Assembly (NCBI GenBank): GCA_963383645.1
Contig: OY726569.1
Span: forward strand, 27,048,554-27,112,553
Direction of reading: 5' to 3'
DNA length: 64,000 bases
DNA from: Muscardinus avellanarius
Lineage: Eukaryota; Chordata; Mammalia; Rodentia; Gliridae
Shown: in pieces, positions 1 through 11,600 of the stretch
Layout: every line of letters starts with the position of its first letter
How positions within the stretch are numbered: the first letter of the stretch is position 1
Program-made: the position numbers and the translations under genes
The notes under the pieces: model-generated
Told to the model about the DNA's origin: nothing
Seen by the model: only the letters and a program-made list of their open reading frames with translations
The model's database searches: none

Positions 1-281
1 AGCCTAGCTGATACCTCATATTTATTTCTGTTCATTTGTTTTATTTTTCCCTTCCTGCTTTCATTGGAGGGTCTTCTTAAGCCACCTCCAAACTCTTTAA
101 CAAGTTGGGAAGTTCTTCTCCAGATCAATATTTATTATATTTATTATTTCAGTATCATTTTAAGTTTGAAAATGTTACTCCATCATAGCTTTCTACTATT
201 TTGCGGATAAGAACATTGATGTTTGGACTTTGTGCTCTCTAGATGTTTGGGAAATTTTTCCCCCTTGTGACTTACTAGAAT
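1..281. other. AT-rich stretch, nothing recognised
   Basis: AT-rich sequence running up to a SINE tail. I see no gene, RNA or repeat family I can name. Confidence 0.5.
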
Positions 282-282
282 T

Positions 283-313
<31 letters not shown>

Positions 314-513
314 TTATTATTTATTTATTTTTGTGGTACTGGGGTAGAACCCAGGGGCTTTTCTAACTCCAGGCTATACTCCCAGACCTATTTTATATTT
401 TATTTGGAGACAGGGTCTCACTAAGTAGCTGAGGATTGTTTTGAACCTGTGTGATCCTGCTGTCTCAGCCTTCTAAGTGCTGGGATTACAAGCCTGTGCC
501 ACCACACCCGGCG
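282..513 (-). mobile_element. B1-dID SINE, antisense
   Basis: The plus strand shows the reverse complement of the element: a (TTTA)n tail, then the ID-like part with GGTACTGGGGTAGAACCCAG, then the B1 head ending in GGGATTACAAGCCTGTGCCACCACACCCGGC-type sequence. The B1 head followed by an ID tail is the sciurid-type dimeric SINE. Confidence 0.85.
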
Positions 514-519
514 ACTAAC

Positions 520-1000
520 TTGAAATTTTTTAAAATTTGTAATGGTGCATTGTATTTATACATCATAATGGAGTAAAAAACTTGTTAGACATGAATGCAC
601 ACATCACCCAGCCCCCACCAAGTCCCCACCCCAATCCCTCCCCAGCCCTCCCTCCCATGCTTGGCTTAGTGGTTGAGTACAATATGAATAAGTACATCGT
701 GTGCTTTAAAGAGTTTCCCTCTCCCCTTCCCCCATGCCCTCAGTTAGGCTGCCTTATTTGCTCCTCTATAGGATCTCCTTGTTCACCTGGAGTTCCTCCT
801 ATGACCCCTTTCACCTTAGCTTTCACATATTAGGGAAAGCATTGGTTTCTTACTTTTTGCGACTGACTAATCTCGCTTAACATAATGTCCTCAAGATCCA
901 TCCATTTCCCTGTACATGCTGCAGTTGTGTTTTGTTTTTGGTTTTTGTTAGGGCTGAGTACGCTTTTTAAAGTGAGTATTCCCTTTCAGTCATTCATCAT
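520..1000 (-). mobile_element. L1 3' end, antisense
   Basis: This is the reverse complement of the L1 3' terminus found in the other copies of the window: a tail, then a segment around TACATCATAATGGAG, then a C-rich stretch (G-rich in the sense direction) and 3'-ORF2/UTR-like sequence. It matches the ends of the elements at 11760-11925, 37450-37620 and 52170-52530. The 5' limit near 1000 is approximate. Confidence 0.65.
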
Positions 1001-1090
1001 CCTTCATTGCTGGGAAAATGTTTAAATGATTTATTTGATGATTTCTTTCCCTCCACTTTGAGTGTTTTTTTTTTCCTTTTTACGTATTTA

Positions 1091-1533
1091 TTTATTTTTT
1101 GGTAGTACTGGGGATGGGACCCAGGGGCAATCTAATTCAGAGCTATACCCTCAACCCTATTTTTTTTTTTTTTTTTTTTGGTGGTACTGGGGGTGGAACC
1201 CAGGGGCTTTTTTACCTCTGGTCTAGACTTCCAGAACTATTTTATACTTTATTTGGAAACAGGGTCTCACTAAGTTGCTGAGAGCCTCACTAAGTAGCTG
1301 AGACTGGCTTCAAACTTGTGCGATCCTCCTGTCTCAGCCTCCCATGCGCAGGGATTATAAGCATGTGCCACCACGCCCGGCCTTCATCCCTATTTTTATT
1401 CTTTATTTTGAAACAGGATCTCACTGAGTTGCAAGGGCCTCATACTCGAACTGAGGCCGGCCACAAACCATGATCTTCCTATCTCAGCCTCCCAAATGCT
1501 GGGATTACAAGCATGCGCCACCACGCCCAGCTG
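1091..1533 (-). mobile_element. B1-dID SINE, antisense, split by a second SINE
   Basis: The ID-like tail part lies at about 1091-1157 and the B1 head at about 1388-1533. They are separated by a younger SINE. The sequence CCCTATTTTT occurs on both sides of the inner copy and is its target-site duplication. Confidence 0.8.
1158..1382 (-). mobile_element. B1-dID SINE nested in an older SINE, antisense
   Basis: A full-length copy with a poly-T tract (its A tail) at the left and a complete B1 head at the right. It sits inside the older SINE at 1091-1533, flanked by CCCTATTTTT duplicates. Confidence 0.8.
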
Positions 1534-1703
1534 CATGTTTTCTTTTTCTAAAACTTCTATTATATACATTCTGAATATCTTGCATTTCTTGCTGTTTCCT
1601 ATGCCGATATTGAAAAATGGCTTAAAAATGTATTTAAAAATAGCTTTGGTATTAATGTGCCAGTATTGGAAATGGCTTCAAAATATATTTTAAAATTGCT
1701 TTG

Positions 1704-1845
1704 GTATGCTGAGCATGGTGGCACATGCTCGTAATCCCCACGCTTGGGAGGCTGAGACAGGAGGATCGCACAAGTTCGAAGCCAGCCTCAGCTACTTAGT
1801 GAGGCTCTCAGCAACTTACGCCCAGCCCAGCCACCACGCCCAGCG
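1704..1845 (+). mobile_element. B1-dID SINE, 3'-truncated
   Basis: Starts TGCTGAGCATGGTGGCACAT and runs through the B1 head to about CAGCAACTTA. It then continues into short CCCAGCC repeats instead of the ID part, so only the head is present. Confidence 0.75.
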
Positions 1846-2039
1846 GCAAGTAACTTCTAGCACAGACTAGGAAGTGGGAGAAGGGCAGAGGCCTTCAAGA
1901 GATACCTGACTTTGATAATCAGCGATTATTGAAATAATAAGTTTTGGGGTCTTAAAGATTTGAGCTTACACCTATAGGAAGAAGACTTTTGGTCAGACAA
2001 GGTGTAAAATACTGAATCCCCACATCAAAGAACTTGTCC

Positions 2040-2267
2040 TGCCGGGTGTGGTGGCACATACTTGTAATCCCCTTGCTTGGGAGGCTGAGACAGGAGGATC
2101 ACACAGGTTGAAAGCCAGCTTCAGCTACTGAGTGAGGCTCTCAGCAACTTAGTGAGACCCTGTTTCCAAATAAAATATAAAATTGGTCTGGGATTATAGC
2201 CTGTACGTAGAAAGCTCCTGGGTTTCACCCTTACTACCGCAAAAAAAAAAAAAAAAAAAAAAAAAAC
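2040..2267 (+). mobile_element. B1-dID SINE with TSD
   Basis: A full-length sense copy from the GCCGGGTGTGGTGGC head to a long A tail. AACTTGTCCT is present just before the head and just after the tail as the target-site duplication. Confidence 0.85.
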
Positions 2268-2339
2268 TTGTCCTGGAGAAGGGGCAGATTTAGTTGGGTC
2301 ACAAGATGATTGGTGAAACAAAGATAGGGGGTAAAATTA

Positions 2340-2497
2340 CTAATAATAACTGTTCTGTATCCAAAAATTTAGTAACTTATTTACAAGTTATTCCACTATA
2401 CTCCCTCTTGTGTAGTGCTTTAATTTCTGTGCTTTCTTTCTGTCTTTGTAATAATAAAATTGCTTAAGCTTACAGCAAAAAAAAAAAAAAAAAAAAA
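2340..2497 (+). other. Possible 3' end of an unidentified retroposed sequence
   Basis: An AATAAA (near 2453) is followed about 20 bases later by an A tract of roughly 20 bases (2477-2496). This looks like the polyadenylated 3' end of a retrocopy. The source RNA was not recognised. Confidence 0.3.
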
Positions 2498-5076
2498 GAG
2501 AGTTCTGGCTATTCTTTTCCAAGGTAGCTAAGAACAAGAACCCGTGGCTACTACATCTCACACCGTTACAGTTTCAGAGCCCAACAGGGGCACAACAGTT
2601 TTCCATGGTAACATTTCCAACCTGTGTTATGTTTTGTTATAATTTCTGGGGGATTTTCTTGTTGACTTCTCCCCCTTTTTTTCTCCTTGACATATTTTCT
2701 ATGTCGTAGATGTTTCTACTTGTACAAAAAGAAGTCCTATTTTACAACCTTTCCTGGTTTTTGTCCTCCCTGCATGGTTTTATGATTGATTTTCTTTCCT
2801 CTGCTACTTGTATTGTCTCTGTGGCCTTTGAGTAATTTTTCTGCATTCTTGCTATTCTTTGCACATTGGATTTGCTTTGTCTGGAGGGTTCCCCTCTTTC
2901 TCTTCCTGTTAGAAATGTAACAACTATGTGGTAACCCCTGGCAGCTTAGTTTTACATAGGGTATAAAACTTCAGCTGAAGCTTGCAAGTCTGTAACCTAC
3001 TGAAAGTCTATTTTGTCACCAGTTCTGAAGAAAGGAATAGTATAATACCTCTCTTGCCATAGGTTAGTGAAATCCTAATAAAAACTGACTATAAGAGGAA
3101 CTGAAAGCTTCACAAACCAAAACAAAGGAACCCATGTGATGCCCTTATTTTCAGCCTGACATCTCACCACCCACCCTCGAGTTCACGTGGTGTCCCTAAA
3201 GCCTAAGGCTCATTGCAGAGGGTGCACCTCAGTCTCCCATGTTTGGTGAGCGAGAGATGCTGCTGGGGGACATGGGGTTGAAAGGCTATTTACAGAGTCT
3301 TTCCGCAGTTCTACTGTCTACGGCCACACACCCCAAGCACCGTCATCCCCGGTACCCTCAGAAGGCAGCGCGGCCCCTGCCCTTGGGTCTGGCACCATCT
3401 GCAACACACTGGAGGTTTCTGCCTGTTTACTCTTCTGCCAGCTTTGCTTTCCATTTCTCAGCTCTTTGCAGTCTGTTAAATGTGCCTTTTTACTTCTTCA
3501 CATGCCTCTGCAATTACAGCTGCTATCTTCTCCTCTCCCACTTCCTTTGTGATCACGGGAGTTTGAAAATACCCTTTTGTTGGGGCTTCAGAGGGACAGA
3601 GGCAAACTGTTCAATCTGCCACACTTCACAAAGAGTCTTTTCTGTCTACCATGTGAACATATGAAGTAATTTTTCATATGTATATAATTTACTTATGCTG
3701 TATGAGTACATTTTAGTTTAATTGGTAAGATCTAGAGATGGGACCTCTGGAAAAAATTAAAAATAAGAGAAAAGGCTAAAAATGGATAATTGTGAAAAAT
3801 GAGATTTATAAGTGAGGCCCCTTCAATGTCAATGATGTTGCAAGAGACTCAAATTCACAAAAACAAGACTGAGAGGCCAGACTAGGACACCGGGGGTCTA
3901 TTTGTTCATGAGTGAGGCCCAGAGAGCAAAGCTCTGGGTCTGAGCTCCAAACTTAGGACATACAAGGTTTTTTCTTTTTTTTTTTTTTTGTGGGTGTTGT
4001 TTATTTGTTTGTTTTTATACAATAGTCAACTTAAATCTCCAGAAGGAGAGGTGAGTTGGAAAGGGTTTTTTGCTTAAAGTAAGCAAGATGCAGAAGCAGA
4101 AAGGCAGTTAGTTAGCCTATATACTGTCTGTTTATGCTCAGGCAGTTCTGTGCTTTATCTTGCAGTTACAGCTGCCTGGACAATCCCAGCTCTGTTTGTC
4201 TGGGGAGGAAGTTTCTATTCTCCTGATAAGTCTCCAGGCTTCTGGCCAAGAGTCGTTTTCAGGGACACAGTCTCTGCTCCTGCCTCCGTGACAGAGTCAG
4301 CAGTCTGCATCGTGGCCTTGCTCTGCAGACACAGACACAGAGATCAGGCCTGCCACCCCCTCACTCACTTGTGCTCAAGCTCATTTCCAGAGTGAAGTCG
4401 CTCTCTTGTTGTGTTGGGTGAGAGTTGTGTTCATGGTGGTGGAGGATGTTGGAGTAGAATTGCTCTTCTTACAGCCTCTAAGCAAATGTCCTGTAAAGGG
4501 ACGAACAACCCTCCAAGGATCATCGTATCTGTGTGTCCAAACAAAATGTATCTCAAGCAAAAACATACCCATGACCTAATAAACTGATATATATTAAGTA
4601 GCTGCAACAGACATACAAAATACCACCTCTAATACTTGCAAAGATAAGAAGGTGACTGCAATTAAATCCAAAGATTCTTCTCTTTATCATCTTTTCTCAC
4701 AGTCCTGGCCACCATCTCTCCCTCCATCTAGCCTCTTCTCAGAGGAGAAATGGCTTAAAGATGTTGGGGAGGCTGGAATTCCGTCCCCCGCCAACCTGCA
4801 GGTGAGAATTTCATCCTAGAATCTACCTTCTGCAGATCCCAGGCACTATCTACTGATGAGAAGCCATGCTAACAGACTGTGCTCACTGTCGCTGGTGAAG
4901 CATGTGCGGGGAGTGCGGCTGCCTCCCACCCTCCGCAGGGCTCTTGGGCTGATCTGGGTGACTACAGCTCAGCAGGGCCTGGGCTGAGTGACGGGGACAA
5001 CAACAGACTTGTTCCTGGTCCCTAAACCAGAGAGACCCAGAGGTGGCTCTCAGCAGCCAGGCCCCTGCCCCATCAC
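2498..5076. other. Intergenic, no gene recognised
   Basis: Between a poly(A) tract and the RSS of the TRAV9 gene. There is a T-rich tract near 3970-3988. The open frames here are short, show no family features that I recognise, and are treated as chance frames. Confidence 0.5.
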
Positions 5077-5115
5077 AGTTTGTGCTCAGCTCCCCCTGCA
5101 GTTCCTGCCACTGTG
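5077..5115 (-). other. 23-RSS of the TRAV9 gene
   Basis: On the minus strand, directly after the V exon: heptamer CACAGTG (5109-5115), a 23-base spacer, and nonamer GCACAAACT (5077-5085). The heptamer is consensus. The nonamer keeps the AAAC core. The 23-bp spacer is what TRAV segments use for joining to 12-spacer J or D segments. Confidence 0.9.
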
Positions 5116-5604
5116 TCACTCAGAGCACAGTAGTACACAGCCGAGTCTGACGCCTGCACCGAGGCTTTCTCCAAGTGGAAGGACGTGGCGGCTTTATCAT
5201 ATGTGGCTTCAAAACCTTTGTGGCTTCCCTTCTCGCCAGCCTTTGAGACTCTGAAGAGGAGCTGTGGACCTTCTCCCGGGTACTGCACGTACCAGAGCAG
5301 GGCAGGATACTGTAGGGTTTCATAGGAACAGTTCACAGTCAGGGAGGCCCCTTCAGAGAGGGTCACTTGACCTGTGGTCTGGGTCACTGAGTCCCCATTG
5401 TTTCCTCCTAAGAAGAAAAAATAATAATAACTTAAATCAGGTTACCGTGGTCATGGTCCTGTTCTGTCTCTTAGAGAAAATTGTGGTTAAAGATTGCATC
5501 AATTTCATGAAAAGAAAAAAAAAAAAAGACTCTAAACTATATGTCGAATTTTACTTACCAAACAGTAAGAATAGGACAATCACTGGTCCTGGGGCACAGC
5601 TCAT
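5116..5604 (-). CDS. TRAV9: T-cell receptor alpha variable gene, TRAV9 family
   Basis: A germline V segment encoding the leader and variable domain of a TCR alpha chain; it becomes expressible after V-J joining in thymocytes. Exon 1 (5559-5604, 46 nt) starts [16 protein letters not shown] and ends at a GTAAGT donor. Exon 2 (5116-5407) follows a pyrimidine-rich TTAG acceptor in phase 1. The V region reads [15 protein letters not shown], then Cys in VNCSY, Trp in [25 protein letters not shown], and [10 protein letters not shown] with the second conserved Cys. No stop or frameshift is seen. The VTLSEG, GFEATY and SFHLEK pattern matches the TRAV9 family (human TRAV9-2, mouse TRAV6) from memory. 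NCS is a potential glycosylation site. The TRAV8 gene lies 1.1 kb upstream. It is likely functional; the exact IMGT name is not determinable. Confidence 0.9.
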
Positions 5605-5715
5605 TTTCAGAGTCTCTGAAGTGCTTGAATCTTGACTTCTTAGTGTGAGGAAAGGTTAGGGTCACAGTGAAGGGATGAGTGTGAGCTAGAAAGTAAAGCA
5701 GGAAATGTGTTAAAA

Positions 5716-5737
5716 GATGCCCCCCTAGTGGGCAAGG
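5716..5737 (-). promoter_or_regulatory. CTCF-like motif upstream of TRAV9
   Basis: The minus strand reads GCCCACTAGGGGGGCAT, close to the CTCF core CCASYAGRKGGCRS but with one extra G. It lies about 110 bases upstream of the leader ATG. This is a motif match by eye only. Confidence 0.4.
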
Positions 5738-6690
5738 TACTCAAGGCCGGTGCTGGTTAACCTGTTCTCTCCAAGGCCTGGGCCGGATCTTCACCACTGC
5801 TTTTTAAGGCACCTAGGAGCAGTCCAGTGGTGTGTTGTCATTGGGTATTTTTCTTATTTTACTTTTGCCTTGCACATCATCTTTCTTGGAAACTCCGTGT
5901 CACGACATCTACCTCTTCTTATTTAGCCATTTTAACGACCTTATGATCCACTGACAAATCACAGCATTTTAGGATAAAATCAGAGGAAAGCCAACCCATT
6001 CAGTTACTAGTAAGTGCCTGGATGGTGGAGTTGGAGTCGGCAGCTTTACTTTCCCTGGTTTCCCTTCTCCAGTCAGCCTTGTCTCTTGAGTTATAGCAGC
6101 CCTCTGTTCCTCGGGAAGAATCACTGTCCCCACCAAGAGTTCAGAGGGAAGTGAATGCCATGGAGGGGCACAAATGTGAGTGGATGTGGGAAAACTTAGA
6201 GATCAGTGGTGAAAATTGCATACACAGATGACTAGCTAACAATAAACCCATTCAGAGGGCCTGGCTTCAAGAGCTCAGAAGCTCTGCTTTAGGGATTTGG
6301 ATTTACCCAGATATATTGGTTGAAAGTGAGTCAGGAAAATCATTGAACTAAGTCCTTATTTCTATTAGCACAGAGTAGAGCCAGGACAAAGAACCAGGAA
6401 AACGACCCTAAGGTTACCAAGTCAGGGAAGCAGTGAGTCTGCAGGAAGATGAGTCAAGAAAGAAGAGTCACATACTATCCTGGATTATTAAAAAATAAAA
6501 TGGTGATTGAAAAAAACCAAACCTCTCGTGTGCCAAGTCACGATCCCTCTCTCCAACCACCTAAAGGATGCCAGACACTGGCTCAGCAAGCCCTGGGCAC
6601 CTCCACACTGTGGAATAAGAACACCGTGGCTTCTATTGCATCAGAGTGTAAAATCTTCCAGATGCACATACCCTCCCCAGCACCTCGCAG
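5738..6690. other. Intergenic between TRAV8 and TRAV9
   Basis: No repeat or gene recognised. The open frames here are shadows of non-coding sequence. Confidence 0.45.
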
Positions 6691-6729
6691 AGTTTGAGCA
6701 CAGCTCCTCCTACTGCCCCGGCCACTGTG
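6691..6729 (-). other. 23-RSS of the TRAV8 gene
   Basis: Minus strand: heptamer CACAGTG (6723-6729), 23-base spacer, nonamer GCTCAAACT (6691-6699), directly after the codons for CAVS. Confidence 0.88.
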
Positions 6730-7208
6730 GCACTCACAGCACAGAAGTACTTGGCTGAGTCGCTCCCATGCACAGAGGGTTTCCTCAGGTGGAAGGAAGA
6801 TTCGCTCTTCTTAAGTTCTGCCTCAAAGCCTTTGATGCCTTGAACCAGGGTGTTTCCAGAATAGGACCTGAGGAGAGGCTGGAGGCCTTGGCTGGGGTAC
6901 TGAACATACCAGAAGAGGTAAAGAGTTCCAACTCCACCCGAGGAATAGCTGCATCTCAGCTCCAGGGAGGCTCCTTCAGAGACAGTCACCTGCCTGTCCG
7001 GCTGGGTCACCGACTGGGCTCTGGCACCTCCTGGAAAAATCAATGTTATGTCAGTGACTGCAATGCCAGCTTCACTGAAAAAAAAGTATTTTTACTAGGA
7101 TTTGAATCAGAAAACAGCGACAGGTGTGGCTCTGGGGACCAGTAGGCAATTGTACTCACTCAGGGCAATGTACACCCCCAGGACGGGGACCAGGAGCTCC
7201 AGGAGCAT
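6730..7208 (-). CDS. TRAV8: T-cell receptor alpha variable gene, TRAV8 family
   Basis: A V segment for the TCR alpha chain. Exon 1 (7160-7208, 49 nt) encodes [16 protein letters not shown] and ends at a GTGAGT donor. Exon 2 (6730-7030) follows a TTTTTCCAG acceptor in phase 1 and completes the leader as RGARA before mature [16 protein letters not shown]. The first Cys is in LRCSYSS, the Trp in [13 protein letters not shown], and the second Cys in [28 protein letters not shown] is the signature of the TRAV8 family (human TRAV8-1 and relatives). The reading frame is open throughout and the RSS is good, so it is probably functional. The DSAKYFC Lys is unusual but not obviously damaging. It sits between a TRAV14-like pseudogene (upstream in transcription) and TRAV9. 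Confidence 0.9.
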
Positions 7209-7503
7209 GGCTGAGCAGAGGAATGCTGCAGACACCTTTCTGGGAAAGCCCCTTTGGGTAAGCAGAGAAGAGGAACCCAGCTCTTGGAAATAGATGCTGA
7301 GATCAAAGTAGAGATCCACAGGTTCCCGTCACAAAATCACAAAAACTGCTGGTGTGGTCCTGGCTGCTGCTGGCCTCTGCTCCTCCTCACTTGTCCCTTC
7401 TCTAAAGACCTCAGCGAGGGTGAGGGGCTCCAGTCAGCTGCAGGGAGGCGGGGCTGAGAGGAAGCTCTGATCGCCAAGGAAACTGGGAGCGCTAGCTGTG
7501 CAA

Positions 7504-7523
7504 CGTCGCCCTCTGGAGGCCGG
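7504..7523 (-). promoter_or_regulatory. CTCF-like motif upstream of TRAV8
   Basis: The minus strand reads GGCCTCCAGAGGGCGACG, a close match to the CTCF core. It lies about 300 bases upstream of the TRAV8 leader ATG and has the same orientation as the gene. Confidence 0.5.
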
Positions 7524-9150
7524 AGGCAGCACCCACAGGAGGCGAACTGTCCTCTCCTGATTAGACATACAAGAAAACCTTTCACTGGGTGTTTCTTTCC
7601 TAATTGGTGCCCTGTCATCTTCTGGGGGGGGGGGGGCATTAATACTATCCTTAATGAAATGTAGGAATAACAGAGAAAATAACCACATAGTAGACCTATA
7701 GGATCTTGGAATCCATCTCCACCGGGTCTAAAAGCAGCTGAGCCTTTCCTTCCGCAGAGACATTGAGACCCACATGCCTCCACCGAGCTTTGGGTGGCCT
7801 TGCTGGCAGTGAGCATCCCACTGAGGAAAGGTGCTGGTAGGATGGGGAGACAATTGCCTTGGCTGGTAAAATTAATAATATGACCAGTTGTACAAAAGAT
7901 GGCCCTCTCCTAGGAAAAAAAGTGCAGTTACCTTTGTCTATTTCAAGCAGAATTATGAGGAGTAAGTGGCTTTAGAGCAACCAAAATGATAATATTCAGA
8001 TAAGACCATAAAATCCTGTTGTAATCTGCTCTGAACCTGAGGGGGTATCATATTCAATTCTGGGTACCACACCATCAAAGTACATAAATAGATGAGCATC
8101 AGTAGGTAAAGCCAGTTGATGAAGGCATTGCGAAATTAAGCATAAATAATGTCCAAATGATTTAAGGATTTAGTAAATGTTAATTTACATTACCCTGAAT
8201 TTCTAGGAATACCGCCAGGTGACCACAGCCAGGAGATTTGTAAATGAGGGCAATGCTGTCTGTGGCTGAGAACAAGGCTGTTTTTCTGAAGTAGAAGACC
8301 CTTTTCCTCACCAACTTCAGCTTGTCCACACCTGGGCTAAAAGGTCAGCCATCAAACCAGTAGATCAACGAGAGCAGAGACCACGAGAGTAGAGAGGTAA
8401 GCTGCTTTCACAATATAGGGCTCTTTCTCTAAAGATAGAAAGCTTCTGGACTGTTTCTAGAAGATAAGATCAAATCTGTTCTCAGGATCTGCATTTTCTT
8501 TCTTCCCTTTGCCTTTAGATTATCTCTTAACTAAAACCTGAGTAGTTTTCATTTAAGAAATTAAGTAGACATTGAAAATGCTTCCGATTCTAGATAACAA
8601 TCCTGTTCACTGCTCTGTCTCTCCAAATTCTCACTGTTAAAAAAGTAGATATATATAAAAAATCATTTAACCAGAATAGTGAAAACCACTGTGTAAGGGG
8701 AGGACCCTAGGAGAAGCCTTCTGGAGTGAAAATCCTAATGAATAGCCCTTCATTCAGGCATTGGCTGCACAAGATTACAACCAATTGGTTGGAAATGCAA
8801 GGTCAAGGAAATTGAAAATTAGCATCAGAAAACTTTATTTGTGCTGAATTCTATCAAATCTTTCAGGAAGAACTAATACCAGCTCTTCTCAAACTATTCC
8901 CAAAAGTAGAAAGAGAATGAAGTCTTTCAAGCTTACTCTGTGAGACCAGCATTATGCAGATAATTAAATCAAACAAGGACACACACACATGCACATTCAT
9001 GTATACACACATGAGGGCACACACACAAAAAAAAAAATCATAAGAAATGATTTTATTTTTTCCCTTTTGCTTTCCTGGAATTTATAATTTTTTACAACTA
9101 AGATTTCTTTTAAAATTAAAGAAAATTTATTTGAAAATTTTTAGTCATTT
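7524..9150. other. Intergenic, no gene recognised
   Basis: Contains a run of 13 Gs near 7624-7636 and a degenerate CA/ACAC-rich stretch at about 8979-9029 that continues into an A tract. No gene was recognised. Confidence 0.45.
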
Positions 9151-9942
9151 AAATATTCCCCTAGACTTCCGGGAAGATGGCGACCGAGAAAAGCGGGGCT
9201 TAAGAGCTCCGCTAACAACAAATATCCATTACCACAAAATCAGCGCCTTTCATAGCCAGAAAACACCATCACCAGTGAAACAAAAAATCACCAGGCTCCA
9301 GAGAGAAAGCGGACTGAGAACAGAGCCACAGAGGAGATACACCGGCCTTGCGCCCGAGGACGCGGCAGACGCGGCAGAAGCGCCATACTGCCGGCGGCAG
9401 CGGCGAATTCACCAGACGGCCACAGCAAGCCGAGGTGAGCCACTGAGGAACAGCTAGGCGAGATTTCTCCGCACAGAGAGCATCTACAGCTCCCAGTGGC
9501 CGAGCTCAGCACACGCTGCAGGGATTCAGAGTAGAAATCAAAATCAAAAAGAAAAACGCCAGCCCCACAGCCGAGGGTGTAGCAGCGGCGCCATATTGCT
9601 ACCGACAGCAGCAGCAGCGAATTCAGCGAGGCCAGTACAGCTACATCTGCGTACTCAAGAACAGTGAGTCAAATTGCGGGCCACAGAGGAGAAAGCCCTG
9701 GGACTTGACCCAGTGGGGAAGGGGCGGTGGCCGAGATATCACACCATAGGAGAACGTGCAACCTGGCACCCCCCACAGTCTAAAGCAGCCTCTATCGACT
9801 CTCTGGGTCGGAGACTCTGTGATAAAACCCAGTAAAGGAGTAGTGGGGTCTGAGATACTACTGACTCGAGATCCAGAACACCTTAAGGGAAGTCATAGTG
9901 ACCCAAGGGAAGAACCCAGAGAAGGCACAAACATCCGAAATC

Positions 9943-10862
9943 ATGGGAAAGAGGAATAATACTGGAGCAATGAATGCCCACAACCCCACAACATCAGAAC
10001 CCGATAAAACAGAAAATCAGAGATTTCTAGAAGATCAAATCAGGAAAATAACTGTAGAAATAATAGAGGTGCTTCGAAAAGAACTCAGAGAGAGCCAAAA
10101 AGAGATAAAGGATGCAATTAATGAAGTAAAGGCCTCAATTCAAAGCACAAACAACCGATTAGAACACATGGAGAACAGAATCTTGCTCTTAGAAGATAAG
10201 CAATCCCAAAAAAATGAAATCATAGTTTCTAATCTAGAAAAAAATATCCGACAGCAGGAATCTGATATTGAAGAAATATGGGCCCATTTTAAGAGAGCTA
10301 ACCTAAGAATTATTGGAATAGAGGAGGGAAAAGAAAGTGAAACCAAAGGGATCAACAATCTCTTCAAGGAAGTAATAGCAGAAAATTTTCCAAACATAGA
10401 GCAAGAGGTTGATACAAAGGTCCAGGAAACTTATAGAACTCCCTTTAGACAGGATCGGAGAAGAGGATCCCCACGCCACATAATTGTCAAAATGACCAAT
10501 GTGGAAGCCAAGCAGAGAATCTTAAAGGCAACAAAAGCAAAGGGCCAAGTGACATTCAGAGACAAACCAATTAGAATCACTCCAGACTTCCCAAACCAAG
10601 TTATGAGAGCCAGAAGGGCTTGGAGTAACATATCCCAATTTTGAAAGAAAACAACTTCCAGCCAAAAATTTTCTACCCAGCAAAACTTTCTATCAAATTA
10701 GATGGAAAAATAAGAAGCTTCCATGACAAACAGAAACTGAAGGAATTTATGTCTTCAAAACCAGCACTAGAGAAAATACTCAAAGAGATTAACTACAAAG
10801 AAGAAATAGGTAACACACTCCAGAACTTGAGAAACAATATTTTCCATCCAACAGACAACTAA
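9943..10862 (+). pseudogene. L1-type ORF1 (RNA-binding chaperone protein), frameshifted
   Basis: ORF1p of L1 elements is a trimeric coiled-coil RNA-binding protein that packages the element RNA. The frame opens MGKRNNTGAMNAHNP. A long Glu/Lys/Asn-rich heptad region follows (about residues 30-110). Next come the RRM-like part with LRIIGIEEGKE and the C-terminal domain with ITPDFPNQVMRARRAWSNI. A one-base deletion near 10635-10640, relative to the copy at 38.7 kb, ends the first frame at 10644. The rest, from MKENNFQPKIFYPAKLSIK to FHPTDN, continues in another frame to 10862. Allowing for the shift it is about 307 codons, normal for an L1 ORF1. The protein is therefore not made intact from this copy. 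Confidence 0.8.
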
Positions 10863-11084
10863 GATTGGTTATCTCTGGAGATTCATTATTTATGTTAGTC
10901 TTTTACATATCTCTAAAGGGTATTGTTTGCCTTTATTGTTGTTAATTTTTAGGATTTCTAGTTGGAATATTAATATACCTTCAGATATAGCATTTGGAAA
11001 TATTTTATCCCATTCTATTAGTAACTGTTAACTCTGTTTACATTGTCTTTGGATATACATTTTTTTTTAGGGAGTTTGTATACT

Positions 11085-11600
11085 CCTCTGTTGCCTGTGC
11101 CATTGAAATCATAACCAAGAAATCACTGCCAATTTCAATGTTGTGAGGTTTAATGACCCAGATTTTCTCCTAAAAGTTTATAGTCTTAAGATTTATATTT
11201 AGGTCTATTATCTATTTTGAGTTAATATTTGTATATGGGATTAGGTAAGGGTCCAATTGTATTCTTTTCCATGTAATTATTATTTTTTAACAATATTTAG
11301 TTAAAAGATTTTTATTTCCACCACCAAATGTTCGTGGAAACCTTGTCAAAAATAACTTGACAATATAGGGAAGAATTTAGCTCTAGGCTTTTATTTAACT
11401 CCAATGGTTTATATATCTGCCTTTAGAATAGTACTACACTGTTTCAATTATTGTAGCTTTATATGGTTTGAAATCAGAAAATATATATCTTCTAGCTTTT
11501 TTCTTTTTCAAGATCGTTTTGGGTACCTAGAGTCCATATTCCATATTAGGATAGATTTTTTCTGAAAAATAAATATATAAATATATGATAGTTTCACCTA
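11085..11600 (-). repeat. Antisense L1 ORF2-derived block inside the half-L1 element
   Basis: The minus strand carries decayed L1 ORF2 C-terminal-region sequence, for example the equivalent of the [15 protein letters not shown] region seen in sense at 57.3 kb. It is opposite to ORF1 of the same element. The identical arrangement at about 37800-38330 shows it is a fixed part of the family. Confidence 0.65.

Noticed and set aside
3239..3664. Open frame of 141 codons
   Set aside because: No domain, no conserved motif, low-complexity aromatic-rich product and no splice context. Treated as chance.
4150..4395. Possible V-gene fossil (words resembling GACTCTG and CTGTGC)
   Set aside because: No order of framework motifs, no heptamer/nonamer pair and no leader could be found.
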